This document shows positions 7,104-16,116 of a stretch of DNA of 64,000 nucleotides, in pieces. The number at the start of each line of letters is the position of its first letter. Positions within the stretch are counted from its first letter, which is position 1. The stretch is from the NCBI GenBank assembly GCA_036620675.1, contig JAZHEE010000012.1; one strand, given 5' to 3'. The position numbers and the translations under genes are program-made. Origin of the DNA: Jejubacter sp036620675. Lineage in GTDB: Bacteria; Pseudomonadota; Gammaproteobacteria; Enterobacterales; Enterobacteriaceae. The notes below the pieces were generated by a model. That model worked only from the letters and a program-made list of their open reading frames with translations, searched no databases and had not been told where the DNA came from.

Positions 7104-8870
7104 TCAGTTAGCAATAAAGCGTTTTTCATCGGTCAGCACCTGCAGCAGCAGACTCAACTGCGGTCGCTCCTGCTTCAGCTCTTCTCCTTTGCGGTTCCAG
7201 ACTTTGTAATTACCGTTGTTATCCAGCACCAGCGTCATCTCCGGCGTGGTAATGGATAACGTATTGCTGTCGGCACCCACAACCCAGTTATTGCTGCGAT
7301 TAGCGGCAAAGAGATCTTCGCCCTGTGAGTATTCCCAGGCCGGTGTCCGCACGTGCAGCAGACGCTGCATCAGGGTTGTCATCAGATCCCGATGGTCGGT
7401 CAGACGCGTGACCTGCTGGGCAGGGGTGCCGGGCCAGTGGATAACCATCGGCACCTGAATCCGGGCGCGGGACCAGCCGAAGCTGTCGCGCTGCTTATCC
7501 AGCGGCACGCCGTGGCTACCGGTAATAATGACCACGGTGTTATTCAGCTTGCCGCTGCGCTGTAGCGCATCCAGCACGCGGCCAATCTGACCGTCTACAT
7601 TGCGCGCGGCCTGAGTATAGCGACGCGTGAAGTTTTGCTGATTGCTCTGTTCATCGACACGGGTGCCGTTAAACGAGATCCATGAGAACCAGCGGTTATC
7701 CTCGTTGGCATACTTGCCCAACCAGTTAATCCACTGGCTGGCGGTCTGCGAGTCCGGCTGATTGTGGGCGGGCGGCAGCGAGAAGTCGGAAAGCAGCGCC
7801 TGGCGATACAGCGGATTACCGAAACCGTCGGAGGCGAACAGGCCCAACTGATAGCCCTGCTGATTGAGCGCGCTGATCAAGGCGGCCGGCGTACGGGAAG
7901 AGAGCACGCCGTCCATATAGGCGGGCGTGATGCCGTAGAACAACCCGAATATACCGCCATCGGCATTGTTGCCGGGGCTCATATGCTGAGTAAAGTTCAC
8001 ATTCTGGCGGGCGAATTCCGCCAGCTGCGGCATGGTTTTCTCAAAGTCGGAATAATTCAGCCCGTCTACCGTAATCAGCAGAACGTTATGGCCGGCGCCC
8101 ATATCCCGGTAGCTTAGCGGGCCGAGCGGATACTGAACTGCCGCCGCTTCCGGATTCCCCTGTTCCACCAGGCGACGCTCATACTCCTGGGCATCCAGCA
8201 GACCGTGTTTCTCAAGGAAACGGCGGGCCGTCATTGGATAAGAGAGGGGCAGATTGGCTCGCTGCATGGTGATCGGGCGATAAAAATTGGCATCGGCCCA
8301 GATATACATCAGATGACTGGCGAAGAAGGAGATGCAAAACAGCGTGGCCAGCGGCTTACCGTAGCGATTACGACGACGGCTAAGGCTACGCAGCTTTTGC
8401 CAGCTCCAGGTGGCGAACAGCATCTCGACAAGCAGTATCACCGGCACACCGATAAACATCAGTTGCCAGTCGCGGGCCATCTCGCCCTGGTCGGGATTAA
8501 TCACCAGCTCCCAGACCACGGGATTCAGGTGCAAATGAAAGCGGGTAAAGACTTCGCTGTCGATCAGCAATAGCGTCATTCCCGCCGTGGCGAAAGCCAC
8601 CGACAGAAAGCGCATCAGGCGCTGCGACATCACCACAAAGGTGAGCGGAAACAGAATCAGCAGGTAGGCGGCGAACACCAGAAAGCTAAAGTGCCCCGCC
8701 AGGCTGAACCACGAGTACAGGCGACCGGTCAGCGTACCCGGCCAGTCAGCGGCCAGCAGATACCGGCTACCGAGCAGGATTGCCACCAGAATATTGAACA
8801 GAGCAAACCAGTGCCCCCAGCTAATCATCTGGGAGACTTTTTCGCGGTAGCGCTGACGGTTAGTCACCAT
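7104..8870 (-). CDS. yejM: Inner-membrane lipid A homeostasis protein YejM (PbgA/LapC)
   Basis: 588 residues (E. coli 586). Five predicted membrane helices occupy about residues 15-190 and a periplasmic alkaline-phosphatase/sulfatase-like domain follows from about 240 (NVLLITVDGLN near 255, TGSHGVPLD near 455). It is known to sense lipopolysaccharide in the inner membrane and to restrain LapB/FtsH degradation of LpxC, so it sets the rate of lipid A synthesis; the membrane part is essential in E. coli. It follows yejL by 19 bp, giving the conserved yejLM pair. Confidence 0.97.
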   Translation of the reverse strand: MVTNRQRYREKVSQMISWGHWFALFNILVAILLGSRYLLAADWPGTLTGRLYSWFSLAGHFSFLVFAAYLLILFPLTFVVMSQRLMRFLSVAFATAGMTLLLIDSEVFTRFHLHLNPVVWELVINPDQGEMARDWQLMFIGVPVILLVEMLFATWSWQKLRSLSRRRNRYGKPLATLFCISFFASHLMYIWADANFYRPITMQRANLPLSYPMTARRFLEKHGLLDAQEYERRLVEQGNPEAAAVQYPLGPLSYRDMGAGHNVLLITVDGLNYSDFEKTMPQLAEFARQNVNFTQHMSPGNNADGGIFGLFYGITPAYMDGVLSSRTPAALISALNQQGYQLGLFASDGFGNPLYRQALLSDFSLPPAHNQPDSQTASQWINWLGKYANEDNRWFSWISFNGTRVDEQSNQQNFTRRYTQAARNVDGQIGRVLDALQRSGKLNNTVVIITGSHGVPLDKQRDSFGWSRARIQVPMVIHWPGTPAQQVTRLTDHRDLMTTLMQRLLHVRTPAWEYSQGEDLFAANRSNNWVVGADSNTLSITTPEMTLVLDNNGNYKVWNRKGEELKQERPQLSLLLQVLTDEKRFIAN

Positions 8871-8889
8871 AACTCGTTAACATTATTCC

Positions 8890-9117
8890 TTAATGAGCTT
8901 TATCTTCGCGAATAGAGGCGTTCAGCGCCTCGGCGAAGGAGCGGGCCAGAACACGCCGCTGGTTTGGTGCCACACTGCTGTTAATCAGGTTGGTGACCAT
9001 ATTCCCCAGAACCATCAGGGAGAGATCGGTCGGCGCATGATGTTTCTCAAGCACCTCAACCAGTTCGCTGAGCAGCGCTTCAACGCGTTCGTCACTATAG
9101 CGGGATGTTTGCGGCAT
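8890..9117 (-). CDS. yejL: UPF0352 protein YejL
   Basis: 75 residues, equal to the E. coli protein, with the family core RYSDERVEALLSELVEVLEKH at the N-terminus and LINSSVAPNQRRVLARSFAEAL in the second half. A small all-helical dimer of unknown function. It is the first gene of the yejL-yejM unit and is divergent from yejK across about 200 bp. Confidence 0.95.
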   Translation of the reverse strand: MPQTSRYSDERVEALLSELVEVLEKHHAPTDLSLMVLGNMVTNLINSSVAPNQRRVLARSFAEALNASIREDKAH

Positions 9118-9323
9118 AAAAATCAGTTATCAGTATGTTTCCGGAAAGGGAGCATCTTACCGTAGACGTCGGGCTTTTTCTGCTTTTTTATCACGGTTGC
9201 AGCCAGCGGCCAATCGTGGCTGAATACCCGGCGCCTTTATGCGCCGTTGGTGGGCCTGTGGCAATGATCGCCAGCGGCGCTCATGTATAATGGCGCAATA
9301 CAGCCATATCAGGAGAGTTTAAC

Positions 9324-10328
9324 ATGAGTCTGGATATCGACCAGATAGCCTTGCACCAGTTGATTAAACGCGATGAGCAGACGCTGGAGCTGGTTCTCAG
9401 GGACAGCCTGCTGCAGGAAAGCCCGGCGGTGGAAGAGATGATGGCGGAACTGCACCGGGTCTATAGCGCTAAAAGCAAAGCCTATGGTCTGTTCAGCGAA
9501 GAGAGCGAACTGGCGGATGCGCTGCGTTTGTGTCGCAAGGGCGAAGAGGATTTTCTGGGCTTCAGCCGTGCGGCGACCGGCCGGCTGCGCGACGAGCTGG
9601 CGAAATATCCGTTCGCCGATGGCGGTATTGTCCTGTTCTGCCAGTATCGCTATCTGGCGGTGGAGTACCTGATGGTGGCGGTACTGAACAACCTGAGCAG
9701 CATGCGGGTGAACGAGCAGCTCGATCTCAGCACCACGCACTATCTGGACATCAATCATGCCGATATCGTGGCGCGTATCGACCTGACCGAGTGGGAAACC
9801 AATCCGGAATCCACCCGCTATCTCACTTTCCTGAAAGGGCGGGTAGGGCGCAAGGTTGCCGACTTTTTTATGGATTTCCTGGGGGCCAGCGCCGGTCTGG
9901 ATGCCAAAGCTCAGAATCGCGGCCTGCTACAGGCGGTGGACGACTATACCGCAGAGGCGCAGCTGGATAAGAGCGAGCGCCAGAACGTGCGTCAGCAGGT
10001 ATACAGCTATTGCAGCGAACAGCTGCAGGCCGGAGAAGAGATCGAACTTTCTTCCCTTTCTCAGGAATTGCCGAACTTCGGTGAAAAGAGCTTTCAGGAA
10101 TTTACCGCCGAGCAGGGATACGAACTGGAAGAGAGCTTCCCGGCGGATCGCAGCACGCTGCGTCAGCTCACCAAATTCGCCGGTAGCGGCGGTGGCCTGA
10201 CCATTAACTTCGACGCCATGCTGCTGGGGGAACGCATTTTCTGGGATCCGGCGACCGATACCCTGACCATAAAAGGGACGCCGCCGAACCTGCGCGACCA
10301 GTTACAGCGTCGCACTTCCGGGGGCTGA
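9324..10328 (+). CDS. yejK: Nucleoid-associated protein YejK (NdpA)
   Basis: 334 residues (E. coli 335). Opening MSLDIDQIALHQLIKRDEQTLELVLRDSLL and the FFMDFLGASAGLDAKAQNRGLLQAVDDY block are characteristic of the 37-kDa nucleoid-associated family. It is abundant on the chromosome and interacts with topoisomerase subunits in E. coli. The AGGAG ribosome binding site is 9 bases before the ATG. It is divergent from yejL and ends at a terminator shared with rplY. Confidence 0.96.
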   Translation: MSLDIDQIALHQLIKRDEQTLELVLRDSLLQESPAVEEMMAELHRVYSAKSKAYGLFSEESELADALRLCRKGEEDFLGFSRAATGRLRDELAKYPFADGGIVLFCQYRYLAVEYLMVAVLNNLSSMRVNEQLDLSTTHYLDINHADIVARIDLTEWETNPESTRYLTFLKGRVGRKVADFFMDFLGASAGLDAKAQNRGLLQAVDDYTAEAQLDKSERQNVRQQVYSYCSEQLQAGEEIELSSLSQELPNFGEKSFQEFTAEQGYELEESFPADRSTLRQLTKFAGSGGGLTINFDAMLLGERIFWDPATDTLTIKGTPPNLRDQLQRRTSGG

Positions 10329-10342
10329 ATCCCGGGCATAAA

Positions 10343-10367
10343 AAAACGCCGCATTATGCGGCGTTTT
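10343..10367. terminator. Bidirectional terminator yejK/rplY
   Basis: ACGCCGCA / TGCGGCGT 8-bp stem with a TTA loop, flanked by A runs on one side and T runs on the other. It lies between convergent yejK and rplY. Confidence 0.92.
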
Positions 10368-10387
10368 CCTTTTCGGCGACCCGGCGA

Positions 10388-10672
10388 TTACGCGCGCAGG
10401 AAGTCGATGTGAGTCAGTTTCGGCTTGAACGGGTGACGCTGTACAGCCTGAACTTTGACTTTCTCTTCTTTACCGTCAACAACCACGGTCAGTACTTCAG
10501 TGTAGAACGCTTCGTTCTTCTGAGTGTTGATAACCTGGTCGTGATCCAGCTCGATAGCTACCGGGGAGGCTGAGCCGCCGTAGATGATTGCCGGGAACTT
10601 GTTAGCTGCGCGCAGGCGGCGGCTCGCACCCTTACCCTGCTCTTTACGTACTTCTGCGTTGATAGTAAACAT
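10388..10672 (-). CDS. rplY: 50S ribosomal protein L25
   Basis: 94 residues as in E. coli, beginning MFTINAEVRKEQGKGASRRLR. This short form lacks the CTC C-terminal extension, as usual in enterobacteria. It binds 5S rRNA in the central protuberance of the large subunit. Monocistronic, with a terminator after it and about 240 bp of upstream sequence shared with leuE on the other strand. Confidence 0.98.
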   Translation of the reverse strand: MFTINAEVRKEQGKGASRRLRAANKFPAIIYGGSASPVAIELDHDQVINTQKNEAFYTEVLTVVVDGKEEKVKVQAVQRHPFKPKLTHIDFLRA

Positions 10673-10913
10673 TGATGTCTCTCTATATATAAATCCTGTT
10701 ACAGGCGACCCAGCAACAGGCGAATGTTCTGCCCTGCGGCTGCAGAGCGGGCTGCATTATAGCGGCAAGAGGCTTGCGCGGCAACGGAAACCGGCGCTGC
10801 GGGAAAAAGCATGCCGGCAACTTTAAACTATCCGGTATCTGGAGTAGCATCTGCGCGCAATAATTGACGAGTATGATGGCTCCGCTGGCGCGGAGGGATT
10901 CGGAGTAAAGTAA

Positions 10914-11558
10914 GTGTTTGCTGAGTTTGGGGTTTTGAATTTCTGGACCTATTTCTTTGGGGCGGTATTTATTGTGCTGGTGCCGGGGCCGAACACTCTG
11001 TTCGTCCTGAAAACCAGCGTGGCCCATGGCGTGAAGAAAGGCTACCTGGCGGCCAGCGGCGTCTTTACCGGCGATGCGGTGCTGATGTTTATGGCTTACG
11101 CGGGGGTGGCGACCCTGATTAAGACCACGCCGGTGCTGTTTAGCGTGGTGCGCTACCTGGGGGCGATTTATCTGCTGTACCTGGGGGGCAAGATGCTGTA
11201 CGCCACCTTTATTAACAAAGGGAAAGGGCAGGCGTCGGGGCATGATGCGGTGCCGGGCCGTGCGATTCTGCGCCGTTCGCTGGTGTTGAGCATGACCAAC
11301 CCCAAGGCGATTCTGTTCTACGTCTCTTTCTTCGTGCAGTTTATCGACGTTAAGGCTGCGCATCCGGGTATGGCCTTCTTTATTCTGGCCTGCGTCCTGG
11401 AGCTGATAAGCTTTACTTATCTGAGCTTTCTGATCTTCTCCGGCGCCTTTGTTACCCGCTATGTGCGTACCCGTACCCGGTTGGTTAAGCTGGGCAACGC
11501 CCTGACCGGTATGCTGTTTGTCGGTTTCGCGGCGCGGCTGGCCAGTCTGCAATCCTGA
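10914..11558 (+). CDS. leuE: Leucine exporter LeuE (LysE/RhtB family)
   Basis: 214 residues, six predicted membrane helices, with the family motif VLVPGPNTLFVLK (about 22-34) and LSMTNPKAILFYVSFFVQF (about 124-142). Close throughout to E. coli LeuE (YeaS), a proton-coupled exporter of leucine and related amino acids. Translation starts at GTG, with a GGAG ribosome binding site about 9 bases upstream. In E. coli leuE lies far away, so its place between rplY and radD is a relocation. It ends 14 bp from the convergent radD stop with no hairpin between them. Confidence 0.93.
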   Translation: MFAEFGVLNFWTYFFGAVFIVLVPGPNTLFVLKTSVAHGVKKGYLAASGVFTGDAVLMFMAYAGVATLIKTTPVLFSVVRYLGAIYLLYLGGKMLYATFINKGKGQASGHDAVPGRAILRRSLVLSMTNPKAILFYVSFFVQFIDVKAAHPGMAFFILACVLELISFTYLSFLIFSGAFVTRYVRTRTRLVKLGNALTGMLFVGFAARLASLQS

Positions 11559-11572
11559 TCGCGGATTCAGCG

Positions 11573-13327
11573 TTAGAGTTCGTTAGCGCGTCGGAAGCGG
11601 CCCTGATAGTCGAAAACCTTTTCCCGAACCTGCCACCAGGCGCCTTTTTTGCGAGCGACGACGAAGTCAGGGTGGCGCAGCGTTCGCTGCTGTGCCACTA
11701 CGTCATCCAGCGTCATCCAGGGGAGGGGGACGCCGGGTGTGCGGCTGTGGGGGCGGATAAACAGTAATTCAAAGGCGGTGCGCTGAGCCCGGGAGCTTAC
11801 CCGGAAGCGTTCGCTCACCTCGGCGCCGTCCTCATCGTAATAAGTCACTTTCAGCCAGGGGCCTTTGGCGTCGCTGCCCTGTGCCAGGACCATGCCGCTA
11901 CAGCGCAGCACCAGCGCGTCTTTTAGCTTTAGCGCCGCCTTTAGCATATCGTCGGGATCCACCAGTACCTGGCCGCACTCATGGCAGCGCCGGGCGGCGA
12001 TATCATTTTCAGCATTACAGTTGGGGCACTGCTTAAAGCGAAAGCGGTAGCTGCACTGCTCGCGTTGGCCATCGTCGTCTTCGAACCAGCCCTGGCAGCG
12101 GCGCCCGAAGTGTTCGATGAGGGTGCCATCGGCAGCGGTTTTGCCCCAGAAGATGTTGGCGAAGCCGCAGTCGGGGCAAAAAACCTGCACCGGGACGTTA
12201 TCGCTTTGCTTACGCGGTGTGCCCACTTCCGGGGCGTAGAGATCGTGCGGATTCCCGGCATAGTCGAGGATCAGGCAATTCTCTTTTCCGGGAAACAGCC
12301 GCAGGCCGCGACCCACTATCTGCTGATAGAGGCTAACCGACTCGGTAGGGCGCAGAATGGCTATCAGATCGACATGGGGAGCATCGAAGCCGGTGGTCAG
12401 CACCGAAACGTTCACCAGATAGCGAAACTGCTGGCGCTTAAAGGCGTCGATAAGCTGGTCGCGTTCAGGGCCAGGGGTTTCGCCGGTAATCAGGCGAGCC
12501 CGATCGGCGGGCAGCAGCCCGGTCACTTCCCGGGCGTGTTCTACCGTGGCGGCAAAGATCATCACGCCCCGGCGGTTTGCTGCGAACGTTTCTATCTGGC
12601 TGATGATATGAGGCGTAATTCGTCGCTGATCTTTCAGCTCGCGGTTGAGATCGCTTTCACTGAACAGCCCGTTTTCCCTGGCCTGCAGGCGGCTGAAGTC
12701 GTACTGTACCACCGGCATATCCAGACGCTCCGGTGGCGTCAGATAGCCGTGTTTTATCATATAGCGCAGCGGCAGTTCATAGATGCAGTCGCGAAACAGC
12801 GCTTTTTCGTCACCGCGCACCATACCGTGGTAGTGGAACTGATAGATCCAGCCTTTACCCAGACGGTAAGGGGTGGCGGTCAGGCCCAGCAGGCGCAGGC
12901 GCGGATTGGCATTTTTCAGATGACTGATAATTTGCTGATACTGACTCTTCTCGTCATCGCTAATGCGATGGCATTCGTCGATAATCAGCAGGGAAAATTC
13001 TGCGCTGAAATGGTCAGGGTTACGGGCCACCGACTGAACGCTGCCGAACACCACCTTTCCCTGACTTTCTTTACGCTGCAGTCCGGCGGCGTAGATGTCA
13101 GCTTCCAGCCCCAGAGCGCAATATTTGGCGTGATTCTGGGCCACCAGCTCTTTGACATGGGCCAGTACCAGTACCCGGCCGCGAGCCAGCCGCGCCAGCT
13201 CGGCGATAACCAGACTCTTACCGGCCCCGGTGGGCAGCACGATAGCGGCGGGAGCGTCATGATGGCGGAAGTGCTTCAGCGTGGCGGCGACCGCCTCCTG
13301 CTGATAGGGGCGTAAACGAAAAGACAT
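11573..13327 (-). CDS. radD: Superfamily 2 helicase-like ATPase RadD (YejH)
   Basis: 584 residues (E. coli 586). Walker A PTGAGKS near residue 38, DECH box in LLIIDECHRIS near 135, LLGLTATPYR motif III, and motif VI VGRGLRLFPG near 340. A cysteine-rich zinc-binding part (CPDCG, CPNC, CHECG) spans about 385-455. RadD is an ATPase that works with RecA and SSB in double-strand-break repair. It is divergent from rsuA across about 170 bp. Confidence 0.96.
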   Translation of the reverse strand: MSFRLRPYQQEAVAATLKHFRHHDAPAAIVLPTGAGKSLVIAELARLARGRVLVLAHVKELVAQNHAKYCALGLEADIYAAGLQRKESQGKVVFGSVQSVARNPDHFSAEFSLLIIDECHRISDDEKSQYQQIISHLKNANPRLRLLGLTATPYRLGKGWIYQFHYHGMVRGDEKALFRDCIYELPLRYMIKHGYLTPPERLDMPVVQYDFSRLQARENGLFSESDLNRELKDQRRITPHIISQIETFAANRRGVMIFAATVEHAREVTGLLPADRARLITGETPGPERDQLIDAFKRQQFRYLVNVSVLTTGFDAPHVDLIAILRPTESVSLYQQIVGRGLRLFPGKENCLILDYAGNPHDLYAPEVGTPRKQSDNVPVQVFCPDCGFANIFWGKTAADGTLIEHFGRRCQGWFEDDDGQREQCSYRFRFKQCPNCNAENDIAARRCHECGQVLVDPDDMLKAALKLKDALVLRCSGMVLAQGSDAKGPWLKVTYYDEDGAEVSERFRVSSRAQRTAFELLFIRPHSRTPGVPLPWMTLDDVVAQQRTLRHPDFVVARKKGAWWQVREKVFDYQGRFRRANEL

Positions 13328-13500
13328 AGCGCAGGCATTGGGTGAAACATCGCGGTATTATGCCATAACACCGCGTCAAAATGGGGTTTTCCTGCGCTTT
13401 TACCGAAGGCGCGAGATCGCTATACTGACCCACTGATTTACCATTTCTTGTATCCGCGCCGCTGCGGCCGGTATCTGCAACAGACAGGCATAATAATTTC

Positions 13501-14208
13501 ATGCGACTTGATAAATTTATCTCCCGGCAGTTGGGCGTCAGCCGCGCCATTGCGGGGCGAGAACTTCGCGCCCAGCGGGTCACCGTTGACGGCAATGTGG
13601 TCAGAGACGGCGCCTTTAAGCTTCAGCCGGAGCATCAGGTAGCCTTTGATGGCAATCCGCTCGTTCAGCAGAGTGGCCCGCGTTATTTCATGTTGAACAA
13701 ACCCCAGGGCTATGTCTGCGCCACCGAAGATCCCGATCATCCGACGATTCTTTATTTCCTGGATGAGCCGGTGGCCCATGAGCTGCACGCCGCCGGACGG
13801 CTGGATATCGATACCACAGGGCTGGTGCTGATGACGGATGACGGCCAGTGGTCGCACCGTATTACCTCGCCGCGCCACCACTGCGATAAGACCTACCGGG
13901 TACAGCTTGAATCGCCGCTGGCGGAAGATATCGCCCACCAGTTTGCCGAAGGCGTACAGCTTAACGGCGAGAAAGCGCCGACCCGACCGGCGCAGCTGGA
14001 AGTGATTACCCCTACCGAAGTGCTGTTGACCATTAGCGAAGGACGCTACCACCAGGTGAAGCGGATGTTCGCCGCCGTGGGTAATCACGTCGTGGCGCTG
14101 CACCGGGAGCGTATCGGCGCTATTACGCTCGACCCCGATCTGGCGCCGGGGGAATATCGTCCTCTGACCGCAGAAGAAATCGCCAGCGTCGGATTACCGC
14201 CGCGTTAA
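13501..14208 (+). CDS. rsuA: 16S rRNA pseudouridine(516) synthase
   Basis: 235 residues (E. coli 231). An N-terminal S4 RNA-binding domain (MRLDKFISRQLGVSRAIAGRELRAQRV) is followed by the RsuA catalytic domain with the active-site aspartate in AGRLDIDTTGLVL near residue 102. It makes pseudouridine 516 in 16S rRNA. bcr follows 16 bp downstream on the same strand, as in E. coli, so the two are probably co-transcribed. Confidence 0.97.
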   Translation: MRLDKFISRQLGVSRAIAGRELRAQRVTVDGNVVRDGAFKLQPEHQVAFDGNPLVQQSGPRYFMLNKPQGYVCATEDPDHPTILYFLDEPVAHELHAAGRLDIDTTGLVLMTDDGQWSHRITSPRHHCDKTYRVQLESPLAEDIAHQFAEGVQLNGEKAPTRPAQLEVITPTEVLLTISEGRYHQVKRMFAAVGNHVVALHRERIGAITLDPDLAPGEYRPLTAEEIASVGLPPR

Positions 14209-14224
14209 ATTCAGGAGAACATCA

Positions 14225-15409
14225 GTGACCAACACCGGGAAAAACTCCTCACTGGGGATCGTTTTTATCCTCGGCCTGCTGGCCATGTTAATGCCGCTGT
14301 CGATCGATATGTATCTGCCTGCGCTGCCCGGCATCGCCCGGGAGTTCGGCGTGCCTGGAGGCAGCGCGCAGATGACCCTCAGCACTTATATCCTGGGGTT
14401 CGCCATCGGTCAGTTGCTTTATGGGCCGATGTCCGACAGTCTGGGGCGTAAACCGGTGATTCTGGGAGGAACGCTGTTTTTCGCTGCTGCGGCGGTGGCC
14501 TGCGCGCTGTCGCAGACTATCGGCATGCTGATCGGTATGCGTTTTCTGCACGGTCTGGCTGCCGCCTCCGCCAGCGTGGTGATTAACGCCCTGATGCGTG
14601 ACACATACTCCCGGGATGAGTTTTCGCGCATGATGTCTTTTATGATGCTGGTAACCACAGTCGCGCCGCTGCTGGCCCCAATGATGGGCGGCGCGGTGCT
14701 GGTGTGGTTTAACTGGCATGCGATCTTCTGGATCCTGGCCGCCGCGGCGCTGCTGGCGTCGCTGATGATCCTGTTTCTGATCGATGAAACGCTACCGCGG
14801 GAGCGGCGTCAGAAGTTTCACATTCGCACCACGCTGGGGAATTTTGCCACGCTGTTTCGCCACAAGCGGGCACTGAGCTATATGCTGGCCAGCGGCTTTA
14901 GCTTTGCGGGGATGTTTTCGTTTCTGAGTGCCGGGCCATTTGTTTATATCGAACTGAATCAGGTTCCGGCCCAGCATTTCGGCTATTATTTTGCGCTTAA
15001 CATCCTGTTTTTGATTGTTATGACCACCATTAACAGCCGTTTCGTGCGCAGGGCGGGGGCGGTGAATATGTTCCGCTTCGGCCTGTTCGTTCAGTTTGCC
15101 ATGGCGCTGTGGCTGGTGGCGACGCAGCTTGCGGGCGTGGGCTTCTGGGCGATGGTGCTGGGCGTGGCGGCGTTTATCAGCTGTGTGTCGCTGGTGTCGT
15201 CCAACGCAATGGCGGTGATACTCGACGAGTTTCCCCATATGGCAGGAACCGCGTCTTCGCTGGCGGGTACCTTCCGCTTTGGCATCGGCGCTATTACCGG
15301 CGCATTGCTGGCTATGGTGAGTTTTCGTTCCGCCTGGCCGATGATCTGTTCAATGGCGCTGTGCGCCACCCTGTCGATTCTCTTCTATCGCTACGCCAGT
15401 CGCCGCTAA
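14225..15409 (+). CDS. bcr: Bcr/CflA multidrug efflux transporter
   Basis: 394 residues with 12 predicted membrane helices. MFS motif A is visible as LYGPMSDSLGRKP (residues about 65-77), and MLPLSIDMYLPALP opens the first helix. It belongs to the Bcr/CflA proton-antiport subfamily that in E. coli exports bicyclomycin, sulfonamide and some dipeptides and cysteine. An AGGAG ribosome binding site precedes the ATG, and a terminator hairpin follows. Confidence 0.95.
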   Translation: MTNTGKNSSLGIVFILGLLAMLMPLSIDMYLPALPGIAREFGVPGGSAQMTLSTYILGFAIGQLLYGPMSDSLGRKPVILGGTLFFAAAAVACALSQTIGMLIGMRFLHGLAAASASVVINALMRDTYSRDEFSRMMSFMMLVTTVAPLLAPMMGGAVLVWFNWHAIFWILAAAALLASLMILFLIDETLPRERRQKFHIRTTLGNFATLFRHKRALSYMLASGFSFAGMFSFLSAGPFVYIELNQVPAQHFGYYFALNILFLIVMTTINSRFVRRAGAVNMFRFGLFVQFAMALWLVATQLAGVGFWAMVLGVAAFISCVSLVSSNAMAVILDEFPHMAGTASSLAGTFRFGIGAITGALLAMVSFRSAWPMICSMALCATLSILFYRYASRR

Positions 15410-15430
15410 TCGCGGGGCCGACTTGCTTCA

Positions 15431-15455
15431 GGGCGCCGGACGGCGCCCTGTTTCT
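15431..15455 (+). terminator. Terminator of rsuA-bcr
   Basis: GGGCGCC / GGCGCCC 7-bp stem with a GGAC loop followed by TGTTTCTT, 21 bp after the bcr stop codon. Confidence 0.85.
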
Positions 15456-15758
15456 TAATCCATATCAACAAAGTTACCGGTAAAGCTGATATAGTTGTTT
15501 AGCGTTTGTAACGTTATGGGATAAGAAAAGTCACATCTTTGTAGTAAAAAAAGTTGAGTTAGCTCCCATAAAAGGGTACATATAGCGCAAAATTATGGGT
15601 TCCCGTCACATAAACATCCCCCGCAGCGGCTGTGACTTAGCGGTTATTCAGTGCGATGAAAGAGGGAGAGGGGACTCTGGTTGATGTAATGTTAAACAAC
15701 ATTATGTTAACCTTTGTGCAATAATTATATCAATATGAGTACTTCCGGGGACTTCAGT
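15456..15758 (+). other. Upstream region of yejG
   Basis: About 300 bp with no ORF of note. It is AT-rich and carries a 7-bp inverted repeat TAATGTT-aaac-AACATTA at 15687-15704, about 55 bp before the yejG start, which could be an operator or an RNA hairpin. A purine-rich run GAAAGAGGGAGAGGGGA lies at about 15658-15674. Confidence 0.4.
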
Positions 15759-16109
15759 TTGAATACACTACAGCTTTCCATCGTCCATCGCTTGCCCAAC
15801 AGCTATCGCTGGGCCGCGGGTTTAGCAGGTTCAAGTGTTGAACCGATTCCGCCCACGCCAAACGGCCTGTGCGAAGACAACAGCCTGGTAGGCCTTAAGC
15901 TCCTGAGTCCGAACGGCGACAAGGCGTGGTCGGTTATGCGTAACCTGAGCCTGGCTCTGAGCGATATCGACGTCGAAAGTTCGATTCTGGAGTGCGAAGG
16001 GGAGCCCTGCCTGTTTGTGCGCTGTCAGGATGAATACGCCACCACCTGCCGCCTGAAAAACTGCGGCGTAGCTATCGCCGAGCCATTTTCCGCCGCCGCG
16101 CCCTTCTAA
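15759..16109 (+). CDS. yejG: Conserved protein YejG
   Basis: 116 residues if started at TTG 15759 (E. coli 114). The alignment MNTLQLSIVHRLPNSYRW against E. coli MTSLQLSIVHRLPQNYRW and a GGGG ribosome binding site 8 bases upstream support this rare TTG start. The in-frame ATG at 15735 would add eight residues and has no such site. Conserved core: EPIP, DNSLVGLKLLSP, VESSILECEGEPCLFV, CRLKNCGVAIAEPF. Soluble, function not established. It converges on yejF with 7 bp between stops. Confidence 0.9.
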   Translation: MNTLQLSIVHRLPNSYRWAAGLAGSSVEPIPPTPNGLCEDNSLVGLKLLSPNGDKAWSVMRNLSLALSDIDVESSILECEGEPCLFVRCQDEYATTCRLKNCGVAIAEPFSAAAPF

Positions 16110-16116
16110 GATAGTC

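Noticed and set aside
11981..13315. 444-codon open frame antisense to radD
   Set aside because: It lies fully opposite radD, whose protein has clear helicase motifs; the antisense product is low-complexity and without ribosome binding site. It arises from high GC codon bias.
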